A stretch of DNA of 64,000 nt from Alopecurus myosuroides (taxonomy: Eukaryota; Streptophyta; Magnoliopsida; Poales; Poaceae), in NCBI GenBank assembly GCA_028641055.1, contig CM054058.1, positions 236,819,551 through 236,883,550 on the forward strand, given 5' to 3'. How positions within the stretch are numbered: position 1 is the first letter of the stretch; each line of letters starts with the position of its first letter. The position numbers and the translations under genes are program-made. Shown here one piece after another: positions 58,471-64,000 of this stretch. The notes under the pieces are model-generated. The model made no database searches. It was not told the origin of the DNA and saw only the letters and a list, made by a program, of their open reading frames with translations.

Positions 58471-61400
58471 ATGGCTCCCAAGCGACAAGGAAAACATCCT
58501 GCTCAAGCAAAGACCACCCAAGCCATATCCGCCAATTGGGGGCGCTCCACAAACACTAAGGCCAAGTTGGACGAACTAACCGAGTTAGGCACCCTCCCCT
58601 CTCAGAAAGACATCCACTGGAGGGTGCCAGGTAACGAAACTCATCCCACCCCCGCAGAAGACGAGGTAATCTTCTTTGTAGAGCACGTGACCCGAGGATT
58701 TCGCCCTCTGGGTCACCCTTTCTTTAGAGAGGTCTTAGATCACTACGGACTCCGGGTGTTCGACATAGGGCCTAACTCTATGTTGAACATCACCCACTTC
58801 ATAGTTCTATCTGAATCGTATTTGTGCATGCCACCAAACCTGACTCTTTTCACTGAGTTATTCCAATGCAAACCGTGCCGCGAAAGCGGCGACGGGGCGC
58901 TTCTCACTTGCGGCGGGGTATCCATCCAACGCCGTAGGAATTCTTTAATGCCAACCCTCAACCTGCAATCCTGTGCCAAACATTGGCAGTTATCCTTTTT
59001 TTACTGTCGCGATACCTCCCCCGACAGCGAGAAGAAGCTGCCGGGTTACTCAGAGACCCCCCTCAAACCCTCCGAGTCTTTCAGTGCCTTCGCACCAGAC
59101 TCGGACAGGGAAGCAATCCTTCCTGCACTAGCCAAAATAGCCATTCTCTCGGCCCAAGGCCTCCTAGGGCTCAATTTGATAAAGACATGGGTCGACTTCC
59201 GAATCCAACCTAATTCCATCCGCACGAAATTGATGTGCGAGTATTCGGGTCACACTACAGATGCACTTCGCTATTCCTCCAAAAGCTTTGCGACTGGTGA
59301 CACTATCAAGACCATCAAGAGCCTCTTGGCAGAGAAGCTGGATGTGATAAAGGGCATCTCCGGGTTACCTCCGTTTACTCGGGAAAATCCAGCTCCAACG
59401 GTAATACCCGGTACTCATAACTTGTCTCCATATTTCAACTCGATACTGCTTCTAAACATTAACTTTATCTTTTTACCTTAGGCTGATGACCCCTTCTGGA
59501 GAGTGGACCCGCTCCCCCCCTCCAGAGACCCGGAAGAGGAGGACGAGACGACTGACGACAGCGAAGGTACTCACCCAGGATCTACACACCTTCGCTTGTA
59601 TTACTTTCCTTTCGTCTGTCTTTTTCCCAATGAATACACATCTGGCTCGCAGGGCTGGAGGACGAAGGTGGAAACAACGAGGATGACCCGGAGAGAACCG
59701 AGTCTGACCCAGAGGCAACTGCCGGGGCCAAGAGGAAAAGCAGGGGGACATTATCCAAGGTTCCTTTTTCCTCACTATCTTCCGAATCTTACTCCTTTGA
59801 CGCCATGCGAAGACTTAACCATCGATTATCAAATTTACCGTGCTTGAAGGAACCTTTCCCCGCCAAGCGCAGGGTAACTCGGAGCTCCCCGGGTGAAGAT
59901 CCCCTTAACCCGGGCATCTCCGCCCCTTTAGTCCCTCGTGGCAGTGCTCCTCCATCTCGTTCTTCCAACTCTCCTCAGCGCCACCCTTCTCCTAACCACC
60001 CACGTGCCGGGCAATTCCGGGTTCCATTAGTGGTTCCTGCGAATACCTCATCTACTTCAAGTGGCGAGCTCCCATCAGATTACACCGTAAATGCCGGGTA
60101 AGATTTTGCCTTACTATTTCTTTTTGCCTCTAGCGAACTTTCATCCGAGCCACCGTCATTATCAATAACTGCCTTTTTTCATCTTTCTTTCAGTGCTCAG
60201 GTCACCGTCAGTGACCCGGAAAACACAGAAACGGCTAACACTCAGGTGGAGAAGCCGACTGACGACGCAGACGCCGCAACTGGAGGTGATGCAGCCACTA
60301 ACCGGGAACAAGGCCCTCTGAACAATCCACTTTCCCAAACCGTCGGATCTCCTTCCTTATCGGAACCAGTAGACGAAGAGATAGAAATTCTAGATACGAA
60401 GATGAGCCCTCCCAACCCGGACACTCAGACTGTCCGGGTCTCCACTCCAAATGCGAGGAAACCCCCCCTGCCTGATGACCAAGCTGCCGGCTCTTCCCGG
60501 ACTCATTCCGATGAGTTAACGTTTGCCCAGATGCTGGAAACCCTGCGCACCTTACGAGCTAACGAGGAAAACATCCTGGGAGCCTTAATAACCAAACATG
60601 AGGTAAGTTGAACTAATGTTGCTTGTACCTTTGTCCAGTCCCCAAGTTCCGAGTGAGTTCATTCACGACTTGCTCGGGACTTTATTATACCATTGACTGA
60701 TAACCGTGCTCTTCTATCCGACTAACACTTTTTAACATCCATGCAGTCTTTCGTGACTCAATATGAGGAGAAACTTGCAGACGCCACCAAGCTCATTGAA
60801 AAAGAAATATCTTTACGCGAAGCGGCCGAGACTGAAGCCAGAAGGAATAGGCAATTAATGAAGAAGTACCGAAGAAGGGCTCACCGAGCCGAAGACGACC
60901 TGACAAGCCTTTCTGTCGAAATTTCTGATACCTATCGTTCTTTGCTTGGTATGCTTCCTTCTCCGGGTTTATCCTTTTGACCAACAGCAAAAAATGCTTA
61001 GCTGATATATTCATTTTACTCCAGGCCCGGATGAAACCATGCCGGATGAGGATGATATTGCCAAGCTGAAGACCATGAAGAATGTTATCCGGCAACTGTG
61101 TGCCGGAACCAGATGGATTTTGGAAGAGTTACGGTGGCCAGGCAGAGGACATGTTGACCTGAAGAGGATGCTGGACGCCTTTTCCACGATTCCTGAGTGG
61201 ATTTGGCACTGGAAGCGCTCGTCCTGCCGGGTTGGGATGACCCGGGGGCTATCACTCGCCAAGGCTTACTTCCCCAAGCTCGATCTGGCAAAGCTCATGG
61301 GCGGCTTCCCCGAATTCAAGCTTGATGGTTCAAAATTCTCGCGGGAGGATTTTCAGGCTGTGCAGAAAGAGGTCCATTACCCGGCTAGCGTGATCGCTGA

Positions 61401-61674
61401 TGAACTGGACGTCAATACTCTTGTCCCTGCTTATGATGCTGCTGGTGTGGCAATTAAGTCAGATCTTCCCGAACCATATGACATGATGGCTCGGTGGAAG
61501 GAGGAAGCTGCTGCGATAAGGGCGGAGGCTGCCAAGAAACAAGCTGAAGCCAGCTCTGCTCCTGCTGCCTCAACATCAGTCGTTCCGCCTCCTGCGGGAG
61601 CTGGCGCCACCGATCCGGGTGTTGCTGCTGCCACCAATGATGGCAAGGGTAAGGCCAAGATGAGCGCCGAGTGA
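58471..61674 (+). CDS. Antisense gene (aORF) of Tat element 2, intact, six coding exons
   Basis: This gene is encoded opposite to gag-pol. Exons are 58471-59400, 59482-59566, 59653-60097, 60194-60602, 60747-60948 and 61025-61674. All introns are GT-AG and the phases fit, giving 906 residues without a stop. Exon 1 holds a domain with REVLDHYGLRVFDIGPNSML and LTLFTELFQC, typical of the putative gypsy-type transposon (Transposase_28) domain (about residues 60-250). Exons 2-4 are acidic and Pro/Ser-rich (probably disordered). Exon 5 is a Glu/Arg-rich coiled coil. Exon 6 ends in an Ala/Lys-rich tail after a compact part with IPEWIWHWKR. The start is the ATG after the leader intron. Such antisense ORFs are known in Tat-lineage elements, but their function is not established. 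No catalytic motif is visible, so the name transposase should not be taken literally. Confidence 0.82.
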
Positions 61675-62753
61675 TATATGGTTTCCGATGCCTCTTCTTA
61701 AAACAGTCATTTTTTAGGCGGTGCGCCTGTGCACCTTTGATATTTTTTCACCAGTATTTTGTAATGCACACTAAGGCCTTGATATACTCGATGCCTGTTC
61801 CAACCTTTGTAAGTTTAAGCTCATCTGTTCTCGATATCTGGTTTTATTTATTGCTCCTTTTGTGAAAACTCAATTTCCGGGTCTCATGGGTATTAACAAG
61901 CGGATTTTGCTTCGAAGTCCCCAAGCCCCCAAGACTCGGATATTTGGATTTTTGCAACTATACAAGTAAGCCAGTTCTTTTCAAGATTGCAAGCTACCGG
62001 GCCCGGATTGCCGAGCCTAAGACACTTGATCTTGAAAAGGCAACAAAATACTTATTGCTATTTTCACAAAGATCCATGAGTTGTTTCACATCGGATTTGA
62101 AGTTATGCTTAATAGTCATTGAGTTTCCAGCTATTCAGCCTTATACTCTGCATAACTTGTGGTTTAGATGACCCTTTTGACTGTCTTGTACTGTAAGCCG
62201 GCTTTCGCGTGGATACCATGTTGTTACATCAATACGAAGACGTAGCCAGCCAATCCCCGTCGGGTTTCATGACTAACTACCATCGTAAGCGAACAAATCA
62301 TGCCACTTTAATGCGAGTCACATCGAGCTTAAGTAAGAGTAGCCAAGAAATTTGGACTTCTTTGTCCGGTTATAAGATTGTAGCCGTACTCGTTTGCGAG
62401 TAATCGGCCCTTATAACTCATAGGCATCATGGCCGGGTCTTTGAGTTTGTAACTGTGCTATTTAAGCGATCAGCCCACAAGACCTAGATATACGCATCGT
62501 ACTGAGAATACATAACCTGATAACAACCATCTTCTTTTCTTGATAACCATCTCTTTACTTGATATGAAAAACTGATAACAACTATCTCTTTTCTTGATAA
62601 CCATCTCTTTACTTGATATGAAAAATGTAGGTCAGCAAGCCGCCTCATTAAAAACCCGTCCAGTCCCCAAAGGTGCCCTGGATAGGAAAAGAGTACGTCA
62701 GAAAACCTGCTGCCTATTACATCGTGCAATTCCACTTGCCAATATAGTCTTTA
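61675..62753. other. Tat element 2 spacer between antisense gene and pol end
   Basis: About 1.1 kb between two convergent genes. It includes a duplicated CATCT.TTT.CTTGATA motif (about 62527-62620). No other gene was seen. The two transcripts must end or overlap here. Confidence 0.5.
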
Positions 62754-64000
62754 CTAAGTATAGTACGGACGCAGCTGAGCCACGTTCCATGGTCTATCTC
62801 TTTCTTGCATAGATGAAGTGGTGTGCGCGGTGTCATTGACTGTAGCCGACTCTTCCCTTGCATCTATCAAATAATATGAGCCGTTATGTAGGCTCCGGCT
62901 TACGATAAATGGTCCTTCCCATGGTGGTGATAATTTGTGTTTTCCTTCGTTTGACTGTACCAGACGCAGAACCAAGTCTCCTTCCTGGAATACCCGGGTC
63001 TTCACACGCCGGCTATGATACCTCCGTAGATCTTGCTGATATATGGCTGATCTTTCCAGGGCTTGTTCTCTTTGTTCTTCTAACATATCTACGGCGTCCT
63101 GCCGGGTTTTTTCGTTCTCCACTTCGACGTAAGCTGATACTCTGGGCGAATCGTGAATAATATCACTTGGTAACACTGCTTCCGCACCATAGACCATGAA
63201 GAAGGGTGTCATCTGAGTGGATCTGTTAGGTGTAGTGTTGATACCCCAAACCACAGAAGGAAGTTCTTCGACCCATGCACCAGCTGCCCTGATACAGGGG
63301 ACTCGCAATCGTGGTTTTAATCCGCGAAGCAATTCTTGGTTTGCCCTCTCCACTTGTCCATTGGCCTGCGGATGAGCCACTGATGCAACATCAAGCCGGA
63401 TTCCATTGTTGCCACAGAATTTCTCCATCTCGCCAAGAGACATGTTAGTTCCGTTGTCGGTGATTATGCTGTGAGGATACCCAAACCGGTAGATAATCCT
63501 TTTCAGGAACTTGACTGCTGTAGCCGCTTCGCAATTAGTAACTGGCATAACCTCAACCCACTTGGTAAACTTGTCAATGGCCACCAAAAGATGCGTCTTC
63601 TTGCATGGTGACATATGGAAGGGACCAACCATGTCCATACCCCAAACGGCGAACGGCCAAGTTAATGGGATGGTCCGTAATTCCATAGCCGGTACGTGAG
63701 TTTGGCGAGCGTACCTTTGACATCCGTCACATCTTGCTACCAAACGTTCTGCATCCGATAGAGCCGTAAGCCAGAAAAATCCGTGTCGATAAGCTTTAGC
63801 CACCAGAGACCTTGTAGATGCATGATGCCCACAGTCGCCTTCGTGTATTTCCTTGAGAATCTGTCGGCCTTCTTCTGGCGCTACGCAGCGCAAGAAGACT
63901 CCTGTTGCGCTTCTCTTGTATAATTCTCCGTTGATGATAGAATACCCCTTTGCTCGCCTCAGGATTTGTCTTGCTAATACCTCCTGTTCTGGTAACTCGC
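62754..64000 (-). CDS. Integrase end of pol, Tat element 2 (partial)
   Basis: The frame is open from the window edge to the stop at 62754-62756. Numbering is from the first Met at 63893. The HHCC finger is H17, H23/24, C55, C58 (EGDCGHH ... CDGCQRYARQ). The catalytic triad is D87 (WGMDMVGPF), D146 (ITDNGTNMS) and E182 (NGQVERANQE), a spacing that fits D,D(35)E. The C-terminal part has FQEGDLVLRLVQ and PPWEGPFIVS. No stop is present, so the domain may be functional. Integrase inserts the element DNA. The beginning of pol is to the right of the window. Confidence 0.92.
   Translation of the reverse strand, partial: ELPEQEVLARQILRRAKGYSIINGELYKRSATGVFLRCVAPEEGRQILKEIHEGDCGHHASTRSLVAKAYRHGFFWLTALSDAERLVARCDGCQRYARQTHVPAMELRTIPLTWPFAVWGMDMVGPFHMSPCKKTHLLVAIDKFTKWVEVMPVTNCEAATAVKFLKRIIYRFGYPHSIITDNGTNMSLGEMEKFCGNNGIRLDVASVAHPQANGQVERANQELLRGLKPRLRVPCIRAAGAWVEELPSVVWGINTTPNRSTQMTPFFMVYGAEAVLPSDIIHDSPRVSAYVEVENEKTRQDAVDMLEEQREQALERSAIYQQDLRRYHSRRVKTRVFQEGDLVLRLVQSNEGKHKLSPPWEGPFIVSRSLHNGSYYLIDAREESATVNDTAHTTSSMQERDRPWNVAQLRPYYT

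Larger units (their letters stand above)
24805..64000 (-). mobile_element. Ty1-copia, Sirevirus-type element (outer, interrupted)
   Basis: One minus-strand copia element runs from its 3' LTR (left, 24805-26111) to its 5' LTR (right, 56617-56880, continuing outside). Order on the minus strand: 5' LTR, tRNA-Met primer site, gag, zinc knuckle, protease, integrase, reverse transcriptase-RNase H, long spacer, envelope-like ORF, PPT, 3' LTR. The Sirevirus assignment rests on the large size, the extra ORF after pol, several GGGGGAG purine tracts, and arrays of CCGGAGACTCCGG palindromes. It is interrupted by insertions at 27971-36964, 43079-55424 and 56881 onward. All genes carry stops or frameshifts, so it is an old, non-functional copy. 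Confidence 0.85.
56881..64000 (-). mobile_element. Ty3-gypsy Tat-type element 2 (partial)
   Basis: Inserted in the Sirevirus 5' LTR. It starts with its 3' LTR (56881-57356) and continues with an antisense gene and the end of pol. gag and the 5' LTR are outside the window. The 5 bases before it (GGAGG, 56876-56880) should be repeated after its far end. The coding parts that are visible are open, so this copy is younger than Tat element 1. Confidence 0.88.

Overview
The window looks like nuclear DNA from a grass, most likely a Pooideae grass (wheat/barley/oat/ryegrass relatives). It has two intron-containing plant genes with GT-AG introns, Stowaway-type MITEs with TA target duplications, and dense nested LTR retrotransposons of typical grass lineages. 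There is no bacterial gene organisation. The species cannot be fixed from the sequence alone.

Layout. 1-4176 is the 3' part of an LTR retrotransposon (internal tail, purine tract, 3' LTR) with a solo LTR of a second family inserted in that LTR (1824-3244, duplication ACCAT). 4177-4809 is the cut-off end of a DNA transposon. 4810-20000 is the low-copy island. It holds an intact ALG14 gene (9584-11763, five exons, MITE in intron 1) and an intact small J-domain co-chaperone gene (17747-19931, six exons). The island also carries five tandem duplications of 48 to about 850 bp and two Helitron-like 3' termini. 20000-24804 holds a solo LTR (21599-23051, duplication ACTCA), a LINE fragment, a SINE-like repeat and a second DNA-transposon end.

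From 24805 to the right edge everything belongs to one nested retrotransposon complex. The oldest layer is a decayed Ty1-copia element of the Sirevirus type on the minus strand: 3' LTR 24805-26111, envelope-like ORF, broken pol and gag, primer site 56603-56614, and 5' LTR from 56617. Three younger elements sit inside it. One is a large non-autonomous element (27971-36964, duplication AGTGC) with 4,248-bp LTRs and only 498 bp between them. One is a decayed Ty3-gypsy element of the Tat type (43079-55424, duplication ATATG). The third is another Tat-type element (56881 to beyond 64000), inserted in the copia 5' LTR.

The most interesting content is the antisense gene of the two Tat elements. Both carry, between pol and the 3' LTR, a multi-exon gene on the strand opposite to gag-pol, with its own TATAAATAG box. 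The copy at 58471-61674 is open across six exons (906 codons plus stop by my count). The copy at 44142-47357 is broken by stops. Promoter and introns together argue for a real antisense transcription unit. The type is known in Tat-lineage elements, but the function is not established.
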